NCBI GenBank assembly: GCA_036656615.1 | Contig: JAVXHY010000004.1 | Coordinates: 1 to 64,000 of the forward strand | DNA from: CAUPWF01 sp036656615 | GTDB taxonomy: Bacteria > Bacillota > Clostridia > Lachnospirales > Lachnospiraceae | Length of the DNA stretch: 64,000 bases | Reading direction: 5' to 3' | Shown: one piece after another, positions 51,489 to 60,785 of the stretch | Layout: the number at the start of each line of letters is the position of its first letter | Numbering within the stretch: position 1 is the first letter of the stretch | Translations under genes and position numbers: made by a program | Notes under the pieces: model-generated | Databases searched by the model: none | What the model saw: the letters and a program-made list of their open reading frames with translations, nothing else | Told to the model about the DNA's origin: nothing

Positions 51489-52199
51489 ATGCATATACCC
51501 AAACATGTAGCAATCATTCTAGATGGGAATGGAAGATGGGCAAAAGCAAAGGGAATGCCGAGAAATTATGGACATGCTCAAGGCAGTAAAAATGTAGAAC
51601 GAATATGTGAAGATGCTTATCATATGGGAATCAAATATTTAACCGTTTATGCATTTTCTACAGAGAATTGGGAACGCCCTAAAAATGAAGTCGATGCATT
51701 GATGACGTTACTTCGTAACTATATGAAAACTTGTCTGAAAATAGCGGAAAAGAATCGAATGAAAGTTAGAGTCCTAGGTGATATATCTGGGCTTGATTTG
51801 GATATACAGACTAGAATCCAAGAGTTAGAAGAAGCATCTAAAAATAATGATGGATTGAATTTTCAAATAGCAATTAATTATGGAAGCAGGAATGAAATTG
51901 TTCGAGCTGTAAAACGTTTTGCTTTAGATATCAAAGAAGAGAAGATAAAGATAGAGGAATTAAATGATGTGGTATTTGAATCGTATTTGGATACCCATGA
52001 TATTCCCAATCCTGATTTGCTTATACGTACAAGTGGAGAATTAAGAATATCTAATTTCTTGTTATGGCAATTGGCATATACGGAATTATATTTTACGGAT
52101 ATTCCTTGGCCTGATTTCACAAAAGATGACTTGAAAAAAGCTATTGAGAATTATAATAGCAGAAATAGACGTTTTGGAGGCGTCCAGGGGGAAGAATAG
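51489..52199 (+). CDS. uppS: undecaprenyl diphosphate synthase
   Basis: ATG 51489 follows AGGGAG. The 236 residues match cis-prenyltransferases: PKHVAIILDGNGRWAKAKG (catalytic Asp), YGHAQGS, TVYAFSTENW, FQIAINYGSRNEIV and PDLLIRTSGELRISNFLLWQ. It makes the C55 lipid carrier for peptidoglycan. The stop is followed directly by the cdsA start. An excess of 76 non-coding bases before the start holds only a weak GAGAG/CTCTC hairpin. Confidence 0.96.
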   Translation: MHIPKHVAIILDGNGRWAKAKGMPRNYGHAQGSKNVERICEDAYHMGIKYLTVYAFSTENWERPKNEVDALMTLLRNYMKTCLKIAEKNRMKVRVLGDISGLDLDIQTRIQELEEASKNNDGLNFQIAINYGSRNEIVRAVKRFALDIKEEKIKIEELNDVVFESYLDTHDIPNPDLLIRTSGELRISNFLLWQLAYTELYFTDIPWPDFTKDDLKKAIENYNSRNRRFGGVQGEE

Positions 52200-52997
52200 A
52201 TGTTTAAGACGAGATTACGAAGTGGCATTATTATAATTATTATTGCACTGATTACTATCATATTTGGTGGACCAATTTTATTTGGAACATTGCTAATCAT
52301 TAGTTTGATTGGGATGAGTGAGTTGTATAAGATACTGGGTGTAGAAAAGCAATTGTTAGGAATTGTGGGTTATTCTGCGTGTATTGTATATTATGCCTTC
52401 CTTTTTCTTGAAAAACCAGAAATGCTTACGATTATAATTATTGGGTTTTTAGTATTATTAATGATGGTATATGTGTTTTCTTTTCCTAAATATGAGGCAG
52501 AACAGGTCATGTTGGTCTTTTTTGGATTCTTTTATGTGGCAGTTATGTTATCTTTTGTGTATCGTATGCGTATACTGCCACAAGGGGCTTATATGGTTTG
52601 GTTGGTTTTCTTTTGCTCTTGGGGATGTGATACCTGCGCTTATTGCGTGGGAATGTTGATAGGAAAACATAAAATGGCACCAAAGTTAAGTCCAAAGAAA
52701 TCAATAGAAGGCGGTATTGGTGGTATACTAGGAGCGGCAATTCTAGGAGCTGTTTACGCACTAAGTATCAATAAAATGGGTATTGGTGCCAGTGCAGATG
52801 TGCTAGGCTATGCAATCATCTGTGGAGTAGGTGGTATGATTTCTCAAATTGGTGATTTGGCAGCTTCGGCCATAAAAAGAAATCATGAAATTAAAGATTA
52901 TGGTAAATTAATACCAGGTCATGGTGGAGTATTGGATCGTTTTGATAGTGTTATTTTCACAGCACCTATTATTTACTATTTATCAGTATTACTGTAA
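52200..52997 (+). CDS. cdsA: phosphatidate cytidylyltransferase
   Basis: The 265 residues have about eight membrane helices and the C-terminal CDP-DAG synthase signature (GDLAASAIKRNHEIKDYGK, shown by SAIKRNHEIKDYGK, and PGHGGVLDRFDS). Here the enzyme activates phosphatidate with CTP for phospholipid synthesis. It starts one base after the uppS stop. Confidence 0.95.
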   Translation: MFKTRLRSGIIIIIIALITIIFGGPILFGTLLIISLIGMSELYKILGVEKQLLGIVGYSACIVYYAFLFLEKPEMLTIIIIGFLVLLMMVYVFSFPKYEAEQVMLVFFGFFYVAVMLSFVYRMRILPQGAYMVWLVFFCSWGCDTCAYCVGMLIGKHKMAPKLSPKKSIEGGIGGILGAAILGAVYALSINKMGIGASADVLGYAIICGVGGMISQIGDLAASAIKRNHEIKDYGKLIPGHGGVLDRFDSVIFTAPIIYYLSVLL

Positions 52998-53021
52998 TTT
53001 ATAAGAAAAGAAAGGAAAATA

Positions 53022-54164
53022 ATGAAAAAAATATCTATTTTAGGTTCAACTGGTTCCATTGGGACACAAACATTAGAAGTCGTTCGAGAAAATAAAGATA
53101 TTCAAGTATTAGGATTAGCGGCTGGAAGTAATATTTTGTTATTGGAAAAACAAATACGAGAGTTTTCTCCAAAACTTGTAGCAGTGTGGGAAGAAGCAAA
53201 GGCCAAGGAATTACGTGAAAAAGTAAAAGACACAAATGTGCGCATAGTATATGGTATGGACGGATTGATGGAAGTTTCTGTTATGAAGGAAATCGAAGTA
53301 CTGGTCACTGCAATTGTGGGAATGATTGGTATACGTCCTACTATGGAAGCGATTAAGGCAGGAAAACATATTGCACTTGCTAATAAAGAAACCTTAGTAA
53401 CAGCAGGGCATCTGATCATGCCTCTGGCAGAAAAATACAAGGTGTCAATTCTCCCAGTAGATAGTGAGCATAGTGCGATTTTTCAATCTTTGCAGGGCGG
53501 TCAAAATAAGGCGATTCACAAAATTTTGCTAACGGCTTCTGGTGGCCCATTTAGGGGATGTAAAAGAGAGAATCTGCAAGATATACAAGTGGAAGATGCA
53601 TTGAAACACCCTAACTGGGAAATGGGAAGAAAAATTACAATTGATTCCTCAACAATGGTGAATAAAGGGCTGGAAGTTATGGAGGCAAAGTGGCTCTTTG
53701 GTGTAGATATAGAACAAATACAGGTTGTAGTTCAGCCACAAAGTATTATTCACTCAATGGTAGAATATATAGACGGTGCCATTATTGCAGAGCTTGGAAC
53801 TCCAGATATGAAACTTCCTATACAGTATGCACTTTACTATCCGGAACGACGATTTTTGCCGGGAGAACGATTGAATTTTCAAACCTTATCCCAAATTACA
53901 TTTGAAGAACCTGATATAGAAACATTCTATGGCCTAAGGCTTGCTTTTGAAGCAGGAAAAAAGGGTGGAACCTTACCAACTGTTTATAATGCAGCTAATG
54001 AATTGGCTGTCAAGAAATTCTTGGAACGGAAGATTCCTTATCTAGAAATACCAGCCATAATTGAATATTGTATGAATAATCATAAAATAATCAAAGATCC
54101 TTCTGTAGACGAAATATTACAGACCGAAACAGAAATATATGAACAAATAGAGAGACGGTGGTAA
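53022..54164 (+). CDS. dxr: 1-deoxy-D-xylulose-5-phosphate reductoisomerase
   Basis: The 380 residues show the NADPH loop ILGSTGSIGTQTLEV, ANKETLVTAG, metal and substrate residues in PVDSEHSAIFQ, LTASGGPFRG, the flap HPNWEMGRKITIDSS (shown by HPNWEMGRK) and TMVNKGLEVMEA. It is the committed step of the MEP isoprenoid pathway and supplies uppS. Length and position are normal. Confidence 0.96.
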   Translation: MKKISILGSTGSIGTQTLEVVRENKDIQVLGLAAGSNILLLEKQIREFSPKLVAVWEEAKAKELREKVKDTNVRIVYGMDGLMEVSVMKEIEVLVTAIVGMIGIRPTMEAIKAGKHIALANKETLVTAGHLIMPLAEKYKVSILPVDSEHSAIFQSLQGGQNKAIHKILLTASGGPFRGCKRENLQDIQVEDALKHPNWEMGRKITIDSSTMVNKGLEVMEAKWLFGVDIEQIQVVVQPQSIIHSMVEYIDGAIIAELGTPDMKLPIQYALYYPERRFLPGERLNFQTLSQITFEEPDIETFYGLRLAFEAGKKGGTLPTVYNAANELAVKKFLERKIPYLEIPAIIEYCMNNHKIIKDPSVDEILQTETEIYEQIERRW

Positions 54165-54165
54165 A

Positions 54166-55197
54166 ATGATGGGAATTATTTTGGCTCTTTTACTTTTTAG
54201 TTTTATTGTCATTGTACATGAGCTTGGACATTTTTTACTGGCAAAGAAAAATGGAATTAAAGTATCTGAATTTTCATTGGGAATGGGACCATGTATTATT
54301 AGCAAAGTAGTGGGAGAAACTAAATATTCATGGAAATTATTACCACTTGGTGGGTCTTGTATGATGGGTGAAGATGAAACGGATGACCTGTCTGAGGGAA
54401 GCTTTAATAGCAAATCCGTATGGGCACGTATTTCAGTGATTGCAGGTGGTCCGATTTTTAATTTTATTTTGGCTTTTATTTTTTCCGTGATTTTGGTTAT
54501 GTGGATTGGCTATGATGCACCTGTAGTTGGAAGCTTGGCTAATGGATTTCCTGCACAGGAGGCCGGAATTAAACCAGGAGATACAATTTTAAAAATGAAC
54601 CAAAAATCAATTGATATTTGGAGAGAAGTGAGAATCTACAATCAATTTCACCAAGGAGAAACTGTAAATGTAGTATATGAACGTGATGGAAAGAAGTATG
54701 AGAAAACGATTGAACCTAAAAAAGATGAAAACGGCCAATATCTCCTTGGAGTTTTTGGATCGGGGTACGAAAAAAAAGGGTTCTTTACTGCAATTAAATA
54801 TGGAATAATTGAAGTGAAATATTGGATTTGCACTACAATAGAGAGCTTGAAAATGTTGCTTACCGGATCGATAGGAGTTGATCAAATGTCAGGTCCTGTT
54901 GGAATTGTCAATTTTGTTGGGGACACGTATGAGACGAGCAAGGCAGATGGAGTTGCTGTTGTTGTAGTAAATCTCATAAACATCGTTATTTTATTATCTG
55001 CTAATTTAGGTGTGATGAATTTACTTCCGATACCTGCTTTAGATGGTGGACGACTGGTATTTTTAATTATTGAAGCCATTCGAAAAAAACGGATTGATCC
55101 AGAAAAAGAGGGAATGGTTCATTTTGCTGGGTTTGTATTATTGATGGCGTTGATGGTTTTTATTTTATTTAATGATATTAAGCGTATTGTGATGTGA
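54166..55197 (+). CDS. rseP: site-2 intramembrane metalloprotease RseP
   Basis: The 343 residues contain the zinc motif VHELGHFLLAKK in the first helix, a single PDZ domain (PAQEAGIKPGDTILKMN) and the LLPIPALDGGRLVF motif in a late helix that supplies the third ligand. It cleaves membrane-bound anti-sigma factors and signal-peptide remnants. It begins one base after dxr and ends the operon before a bidirectional terminator. A second ATG three bases downstream is possible. Confidence 0.95.
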   Translation: MMGIILALLLFSFIVIVHELGHFLLAKKNGIKVSEFSLGMGPCIISKVVGETKYSWKLLPLGGSCMMGEDETDDLSEGSFNSKSVWARISVIAGGPIFNFILAFIFSVILVMWIGYDAPVVGSLANGFPAQEAGIKPGDTILKMNQKSIDIWREVRIYNQFHQGETVNVVYERDGKKYEKTIEPKKDENGQYLLGVFGSGYEKKGFFTAIKYGIIEVKYWICTTIESLKMLLTGSIGVDQMSGPVGIVNFVGDTYETSKADGVAVVVVNLINIVILLSANLGVMNLLPIPALDGGRLVFLIIEAIRKKRIDPEKEGMVHFAGFVLLMALMVFILFNDIKRIVM

Positions 55198-55206
55198 TTT
55201 TGTTTT

Positions 55207-55244
55207 CAATAAAAAAGGGACATTTAAATGTCTCTTTTTTATTG
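55207..55244. terminator. bidirectional terminator after rseP
   Basis: CAATAAAAAAGGGACATTT and AAATGTCTCTTTTTTATTG are almost perfectly self-complementary, with A and T tracts serving both strands. Confidence 0.9.
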
Positions 55245-55257
55245 GAAACTTATACAA

Positions 55258-56523
55258 TTAGGTTAATTCTGCAATTCTTGATACACCAACATATATTTCT
55301 GAAATTTTGTACCATGTTTTATAATCCACCATTCCTGTTGTCGGAAGATTAAATACAGACTGAAATTTCTTCACAGAGGCAGAAGTTGCAGGTCCATAGA
55401 TTCCATCAGCAGTCACTTTTGGTATTGCCGGATAAGCAGAAGCAATGACGTTGAGTTGTTCTTGTATTTGTCTTACTTTATCACCAGAAGAGCCGATTTC
55501 CAGCGTATATCCTGGCCAAGAGGAAGGAACTCCAGAAATCTCTTCTGCAGAGTTGATATACATATCATCGCCGTAATAATAGCGGAGAATTTCAATCGGT
55601 GCATATCCCTGGTCACCAAGGGCTTTAGAACCCCACTGTGTCATCCAATTTGGGCATGTTACCTGCCTGCCGTCACAATATTGCGTTAAAATTGGTTGCT
55701 TGACGTTGGGACGAGATAAATAGCCTGCAAATAATTCATCGGTAATTTCAGCAATTGTATCATATATATTGCGTTCCGGAATCCATTTATGGTCAAATGC
55801 AGTGGAAGAAGTGATGGTAAAATCATAGCCTTTATTCCGATACCATTCAGTGTATACACGGTTTAAGGTAAATGACATAATAGCCAAGATGTTGGCACGT
55901 ATTGTGTTGGCGGGCCAGGTGGCATAAATTTCGCTGGAGGCTACATTTTTGATATAATCCTTATATTTGATATAATAATTTTTGGCAGTAGAATCTCGGG
56001 GAGAACCATTATGAACAACAATATATTCAGGTATCACAACTCTGCTAAGTACAATTTCTCCAGTTTCATTTATAGGTTTGATTTCTTCTTCTGCTATCTT
56101 GGGTGGATAATTGCCATATAAAGTATGTGCAGGAATAACATAAATCAGGTTCGATGGATTGGAAGATACTAGTGGGCGAAGAGCTACATTTTGAATTGCT
56201 TTTACAGTAGGTAATAGCTCTGTTCCGGCAATACTAATTGGTTCAAATCCAGGAGCTTTGATATCCAGTGTATATTCGGAATATGGCTGAGAATCAATGG
56301 TTGGATTTAAGCTATACTCCAGTGGTGGAGTATCAAGCTCAATTGTCTCTGACTGTCCGGAACTATCGGTATCCAATTGCTCTATTGGTTTTCCGGGAAC
56401 CCCGGTATAGGAAATAATAATAGAAGCCCCCGGGATAGGAGATGCATTGATTTGGGACGTCAAATGGATTTGTAATTGTCCCTTATCTGTTGTATCTGAT
56501 TGCATAATGTTTGATAAACTCAT
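55258..56523 (-). CDS. SleC-like spore-cortex/peptidoglycan-binding protein
   Basis: ATG at 56523 (GAGG eight bases upstream) gives MSLSNIMQSDTTDKG and 421 residues; the longer frame reads through a non-coding A/T stretch. Order: a carboxypeptidase-regulatory or Cna-B-like beta domain (about 15-120), a SpoIID-like catalytic region (VVHNGSPRDSTAKNY, NILAIMSFTLNRVYTEW) and a C-terminal PG_binding_1 domain (GSSGDKVRQIQEQLN, DGIYGPATSASVKKFQ). This is the plan of clostridial SleC, which digests spore cortex during germination. No signal peptide is visible, which also fits a spore-packaged enzyme. I could not identify a clear sporulation promoter. Confidence 0.8.
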   Translation of the reverse strand: MSLSNIMQSDTTDKGQLQIHLTSQINASPIPGASIIISYTGVPGKPIEQLDTDSSGQSETIELDTPPLEYSLNPTIDSQPYSEYTLDIKAPGFEPISIAGTELLPTVKAIQNVALRPLVSSNPSNLIYVIPAHTLYGNYPPKIAEEEIKPINETGEIVLSRVVIPEYIVVHNGSPRDSTAKNYYIKYKDYIKNVASSEIYATWPANTIRANILAIMSFTLNRVYTEWYRNKGYDFTITSSTAFDHKWIPERNIYDTIAEITDELFAGYLSRPNVKQPILTQYCDGRQVTCPNWMTQWGSKALGDQGYAPIEILRYYYGDDMYINSAEEISGVPSSWPGYTLEIGSSGDKVRQIQEQLNVIASAYPAIPKVTADGIYGPATSASVKKFQSVFNLPTTGMVDYKTWYKISEIYVGVSRIAELT

Positions 56524-56875
56524 AGTATGAACCTCAATAAATTCTATTGCTATTATTATATTAAAAAGATGAAAAAAGGTACTTGACAATAGGGGAAGAA
56601 AAGAGTAGCATATTCGTATGTAACACATCTGATTGCAATTCGTATTTACATTCTTATTTCAGTTTTATACCCAATTTATTAGTTTTATATTTATACAAGT
56701 AACAAAATAATTTCTAACCATAGATTATCTCAATTTTTCTTTATTATTCTTGATCTATGAAGTGTTCAAAAAGATTCTAAAATTCTAGTAACAAATCGTT
56801 ATAAGTATCCCTAAATAATAATGTAAATATAATCGTTTTATTTGTGTGCAAATTCTTGAGAAGGGAGGAGCAAGT
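56524..56875. other. intergenic region without gene
   Basis: AT-rich spacer between divergent genes. A TATAAT at 56837-56842 lies before the Tad-like locus but lacks a good -35 box. No repeat, RNA gene or conserved frame was seen. Confidence 0.5.
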
Positions 56876-57028
56876 ATGAAAGCATTTTTGGAAGAATATG
56901 GTTTGATTATTGTTGCTGTAATTGTTATTTTAGCAGTTGCATTAGCAGCATCCGGAATTGCCAGTGAAATTACAACGGCAATTAGTGCAACCATAAGTAA
57001 ATTTTTACAGACAAGTGGAGCAGCATAG
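56876..57028 (+). CDS. leaderless Flp-like small membrane protein
   Basis: ATG 56876 follows GGGAGGAG. The 50 residues begin MKAFLEEYGLIIVAVIV, one hydrophobic segment, and end SKFLQTSGAA. The EEYG-hydrophobic pattern is that of mature Flp/TadA-type pilins (IEYGLIAALIA), but the usual leader ending in Gly before the cleavage site is missing. It is the first gene of a Tad-like operon with an ATPase and TadB/C-like protein. A pilin or pseudopilin role is inferred. Confidence 0.7.
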   Translation: MKAFLEEYGLIIVAVIVILAVALAASGIASEITTAISATISKFLQTSGAA

Positions 57029-57048
57029 TAGAAGAAAGGAAATTGGAA

Positions 57049-58125
57049 ATGAAAATAACAAATGAATATTGGGAGTTTCAAGAGAAAAACTTTGGTCCTT
57101 TTCTTCCTTTTATTCAAGATGACAATGTCACAGATATTAATTTTAATGGAAAAGATACCTGGATTGATGATTTATATAAAGGAAAATACAAGACTTTTTT
57201 AAAAATCGAACCAGAATTTGTTAATCAATTTTGTACAAGAATTGCAAATGTGGTAAGTGCTAACTTTAATAAATTTGATAATTTATTAGAGGCTGAAACA
57301 GATACACTACGTATCTCTATTATACATGAGAGTGCAGCACATACAGGACATTCTATTTCTATTCGGAAAACCCCAGCTATACGACGTATGAATAGAGAAC
57401 GGATGATTGAGACTGGTTACTGCTCAAGTGAAATTTTAAATCTTATGGAGAACTGTGTGAAAGGTCATATGAATATGGTTTTCTGTGGTTTGCCGGGGAG
57501 TGGGAAGACTGAATTATTGAAGTATCTTACAAAATATATTCCTCATAATGAAAAGGTAATTACCATTGAGGATAATTTGGAGATTCACTATGGAATCATT
57601 AATCCAGAGAGTAATTGTGTAGAGCTCAAGGTCGATAGTGAGTTATTTCCTTATACAAAGGCCATTAAAGCGTCTTTAAGACAGAATACGGATTGGATTT
57701 TACTTTCAGAAGCTAGATCTGCAGAAGTAAAGTATTTATTGGAATCTTTTTCCACCGGATTACATGGACTAACGACTCTTCATACTGATGACGTTAGGAA
57801 AATACCAGATAGAATTCAAAATATGATGCAAGATTCTTATGCAGCTGAACGTTTGGAAAATGATGTATATTCTTTTATTAATGTAGGAGTTATGGTAAGA
57901 AAAAAATTAGTAAATCAAAAAATAATCAGGTATGTTGATCAAGTATGTTTTTTTGATAGAAATGAGAAAGACAATCATAACACTCAAATGATGGTAGTCA
58001 ATAATGGTAAAATAATTTCCATGAAGCTTTCAACAAATATACAAAGCAAGTTTCAGATATTTGGCATTGAATATCCATTTGGAGAAAAAGGACAAAAAAT
58101 CGAAATGGAGGGTAAAGGTATATGA
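57049..58125 (+). CDS. Tad/CpaF-type secretion ATPase
   Basis: ATG 57049 is nine bases after AGAAAGGA (a TTG at 57043 is also in frame). The 358 residues form a short CpaF/TadA ATPase: an N-terminal domain with DINFNGKDTWIDD, ISIRKTPAIRR, Walker A GLPGSGKTELLKYL, Asp box ITIEDNLEI and a GLTTLHTDDV His box. It would power assembly of the Flp-like pilus or secretion system. Its stop overlaps the next start (ATGA). It is about 100 residues shorter than classic CpaF at the N-terminus. Confidence 0.88.
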   Translation: MKITNEYWEFQEKNFGPFLPFIQDDNVTDINFNGKDTWIDDLYKGKYKTFLKIEPEFVNQFCTRIANVVSANFNKFDNLLEAETDTLRISIIHESAAHTGHSISIRKTPAIRRMNRERMIETGYCSSEILNLMENCVKGHMNMVFCGLPGSGKTELLKYLTKYIPHNEKVITIEDNLEIHYGIINPESNCVELKVDSELFPYTKAIKASLRQNTDWILLSEARSAEVKYLLESFSTGLHGLTTLHTDDVRKIPDRIQNMMQDSYAAERLENDVYSFINVGVMVRKKLVNQKIIRYVDQVCFFDRNEKDNHNTQMMVVNNGKIISMKLSTNIQSKFQIFGIEYPFGEKGQKIEMEGKGI

Positions 58126-59630
58126 AAGATGGGAGTTATCATGCCAAAGAATGTTGTTGGAAATATCTGAATCCAAGAAATCTTATGACGGAAATTCATC
58201 GATATGGGTATCATTTTTCGCTTACCAGTTATATAGAATTATTGTTTGCAGCTTTTTTGGGTATGGGTGGGATTGGATATTTATTAGGATTAAAGTGGAA
58301 TTATATTTTAATTATTTTAATCAGTTGTCTTATGCTATTACCTACTATGATTTTATCAGTATATAAAAACATGTTTGAACAGAAAAAGTTCGTGGATGTT
58401 AGTAATTATATAGAACAGCTCTTGTATTCTTTTAAAAGAAAATCTAAAATTCTAAGCGCACTTTTCGATACACTTACCCTATTTCCAAAAGGTGAATTAC
58501 ATGATGCCATTACTCAGACCATTCATTATATACAAACATCAAGTACAAAAGGAGATATTTTTGAGGAAGCATTTGTAGAAATTGAAAAAAATTATGGATG
58601 TCAGCGTGTATTGACTGTGCATCGCTTTTTAATGAAAGTAGAAGCATTAGGTGGAACTTATGCAGATTCTGCGGAAATTCTTATTGGTGACAGAAATAGA
58701 TGGGTAGAGCGCATATATGAGACCCAAAAACAAAAGCAGTTAATTAAAAGAAATATGACAATTGCTATTCTTTTTTCTCTTGTCATTATAGGTGCTACTG
58801 TTTTACTAATGCCCAAGGATTTTAAGGGTGTAATTGACAGCAGGATTTCACAGATTGCAACTACTGTAGTTATGATAATTAATATTTTCTTATGGATTTT
58901 TGTACAAGTTAAATTATCAGGCAGCTGGATGAAAGAAGAAAATCTAGCACCAGTACAAAACCTGATGCGTCGCTATCACAAAGCGATGCATCGGGATGCT
59001 GTTCATGTAAAAGGTATGCAAAAAATATTGGTAATAGTTGTATGTCTTGGCGCGTTATATACTTATTTTGTAATGCATCATCTGCTTTTAACACTTCTAT
59101 TCATAGCATTAGCATATCTGCTTATTTCACAACCAAAAAGAACATATAAGGCAACGATAAAAAGAATGTCTAGAGAAGTTGAAAAAGCTTTTCCAGAATG
59201 GATGATGAGCATGGCATTATTGCTGCAATCGGACAATGTTCATGTAGCAATGTCTAAAACAATTTCCAATGCACCAGAAATTTTACGAGAGGAGTTATCG
59301 CGTGTATTAAAGGGAATTGAACAGAATCCAAATAGTGTGAAACCATATCTGGCTTTTTTTAAGGGACTTGATATACCAGATGTGGAGTCATCTATGAAAA
59401 TGCTTTATTCTGTAGCAGAATATGGTGCAAGTGATATTGAAAAACAAGTGACAGTCATCGTACAAAGAAATTCAGTCATGATGGACAAATCACAACGGAT
59501 TAAGACAGAAGATTATTTAGCAGGTATGGGCTTTCTTGTTTTAACACCAATGTTAACAGGATCTGGAAAAATGTTAGTTGATATGATGCTTTTAATTACT
59601 AGTTTATTGAAATTCACAACATTAATTTAG
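58122..59630 (+). CDS. TadB/TadC-like membrane platform protein, fused or large form
   Basis: The 502 residues have about seven or eight membrane helices in two clusters, with cytoplasmic helical regions between (VLTVHRFLMKVEALGGTYAD and FPEWMMSMALLLQSDNVHVAMSK, each shown partly: MKVEALGGTYAD, EWMMSMALLLQ). This matches two T2SSF-like segments, so one protein may do the work of both TadB and TadC. It follows the ATPase with overlapping codons. Low similarity to textbook members makes the family assignment structural rather than certain. Confidence 0.75.
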   Translation: MKDGSYHAKECCWKYLNPRNLMTEIHRYGYHFSLTSYIELLFAAFLGMGGIGYLLGLKWNYILIILISCLMLLPTMILSVYKNMFEQKKFVDVSNYIEQLLYSFKRKSKILSALFDTLTLFPKGELHDAITQTIHYIQTSSTKGDIFEEAFVEIEKNYGCQRVLTVHRFLMKVEALGGTYADSAEILIGDRNRWVERIYETQKQKQLIKRNMTIAILFSLVIIGATVLLMPKDFKGVIDSRISQIATTVVMIINIFLWIFVQVKLSGSWMKEENLAPVQNLMRRYHKAMHRDAVHVKGMQKILVIVVCLGALYTYFVMHHLLLTLLFIALAYLLISQPKRTYKATIKRMSREVEKAFPEWMMSMALLLQSDNVHVAMSKTISNAPEILREELSRVLKGIEQNPNSVKPYLAFFKGLDIPDVESSMKMLYSVAEYGASDIEKQVTVIVQRNSVMMDKSQRIKTEDYLAGMGFLVLTPMLTGSGKMLVDMMLLITSLLKFTTLI

Positions 59631-59648
59631 GATATAGGTGGTGAGAAA

Positions 59649-59753
59649 ATGAAAGAAATTATAGAGGAATATGGAAGTATTAGTGTGTTAGTGATTTTTG
59701 GGATGGTTATTATTAGTGGATTTTATAAAATATTGCAAATGGTGACGATATAA
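59649..59753 (+). CDS. 34-residue Flp-like peptide with EEYG motif
   Basis: ATG 59649 behind AGGTGGTGAG opens a 34-codon frame: MKEIIEEYGSISVLVIF and further hydrophobic residues, ending KILQMVTI. It shares the N-terminal K-x-x-x-EEYG pattern with the genes at 56876 and 59774. It is too short for gene callers but is in a tight operon. A minor pilin is inferred. Confidence 0.6.
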   Translation: MKEIIEEYGSISVLVIFGMVIISGFYKILQMVTI

Positions 59754-59773
59754 TTTAAAAGAAAGGTGATTCT

Positions 59774-59929
59774 ATGAAAGGATTTATAGAAGAATATGGG
59801 ATGTTAATGATTGCCTGTATGATGGGAATTGGATTGATTGCTTGTATGTATGCACAGATATTTGAAAATGGGAGTTATCATCAATTGGTTGGGCAATTTT
59901 TTCAGGCATTGGGATTAAGTATCCGTTAG
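59774..59929 (+). CDS. 51-residue Flp-like peptide with EEYG motif
   Basis: ATG 59774 follows GAAAGGTGA. The 51 residues begin MKGFIEEYGMLMIACMM, with one membrane segment and a C-terminal amphipathic part (HQLVGQFFQALGLS). It again repeats the EEYG start without a leader peptide. The intact ribosome site and the operon context support a real gene. Confidence 0.65.
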   Translation: MKGFIEEYGMLMIACMMGIGLIACMYAQIFENGSYHQLVGQFFQALGLSIR

Positions 59930-59948
59930 TTCAATATAAGGAGAAAAG

Positions 59949-60389
59949 ATGGGGAGCTTAATTAAAGAGTATGGAAAACTTGTCATCATAGTGCTATTCA
60001 TCGTAAGTTTATTTGCTATTTTAATTGGTTCTGATGAGGAGAGCCTTTGGGGACAATTATCTCAAGCACGACCAAAGATTTCCATACAAAGTAAGAATAA
60101 TATAAATCAGATGATATGGCTGTCAGAGAGAACACAGCCTGTGTTAAATGTAAGATCTACGAAATTAAAAGAAGGGGAAGCTTATCAATTTAAAGATTTT
60201 GTTGATTTGGCAGTAGATATGGAAGGAACACCACTTGAAATACAGATAACTAAAATAATTGATTGTAAAAGAAGGGAACATACAGAAGAAGTAGTAATTG
60301 TTGAAAAGGGATTCTATTATGTAACTTATCAGATTGTAGATGCATATCATTTGAAAACCATGAAAACGATTTGCTTTGTAGTAGATTAA
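59949..60389 (+). CDS. membrane-anchored protein of the Tad-like locus
   Basis: The 146 residues begin MGSLIKEYGKLVIIVLF, a membrane segment with the same EYG motif as the small peptides, then an outside domain of about 110 residues of beta type (PVLNVRSTKLKEGEAY, VVIVEKGFYYVTYQIVD). The domain resembles a bacterial Ig-like or cadherin-like strand array. AAGGAG precedes the start. It may be a minor pilin with a folded head. I do not recognise a named family. Confidence 0.7.
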   Translation: MGSLIKEYGKLVIIVLFIVSLFAILIGSDEESLWGQLSQARPKISIQSKNNINQMIWLSERTQPVLNVRSTKLKEGEAYQFKDFVDLAVDMEGTPLEIQITKIIDCKRREHTEEVVIVEKGFYYVTYQIVDAYHLKTMKTICFVVD

Positions 60390-60406
60390 GAAGGGAGAAT
60401 GGTTTT

Positions 60407-60757
60407 ATGAAGATGTCAATTGAAATATTTGTCAGTATTATTATCATAACTTTAACGTCATTATTAGGAACGTGTTATATTACGGCATCTTTAAATATTC
60501 AAAATGCACAAAATTATCATGCCACAGTACTAACAGAGATAGAGGCTAGTGATTTCTCGGAATCAGTCATTTGTTCCTGTATAGAAAATGCGTTGGACAA
60601 TGGATACAAAAAAGGGGATGGAACCTCTGGCTTGCAAGTGACAAAGGCCTCTGTACAAGAAAACCAGCCGGTGGCAGAAGTTATTTTAACATATGATTAT
60701 TCTATACCATTATTAAATATGTTTCTCAAACATGAAATCATAGGTTATGCAAGATGA
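60407..60757 (+). CDS. TadE/pseudopilin-like membrane protein
   Basis: ATG 60407 behind AAGGGAGAA gives 116 residues; the longer frame overlaps the previous gene. An N-terminal membrane segment (IEIFVSIIIITLTSLLG) is followed by an extracellular domain with two Cys (VICSCIENAL) and a strand-rich end. The build fits TadE/TadF-type pseudopilins. The next gene starts 28 bp later. Confidence 0.65.
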   Translation: MKMSIEIFVSIIIITLTSLLGTCYITASLNIQNAQNYHATVLTEIEASDFSESVICSCIENALDNGYKKGDGTSGLQVTKASVQENQPVAEVILTYDYSIPLLNMFLKHEIIGYAR

Positions 60758-60785
60758 AAATATCTGTCTGGAGAGGAGAATTTAA

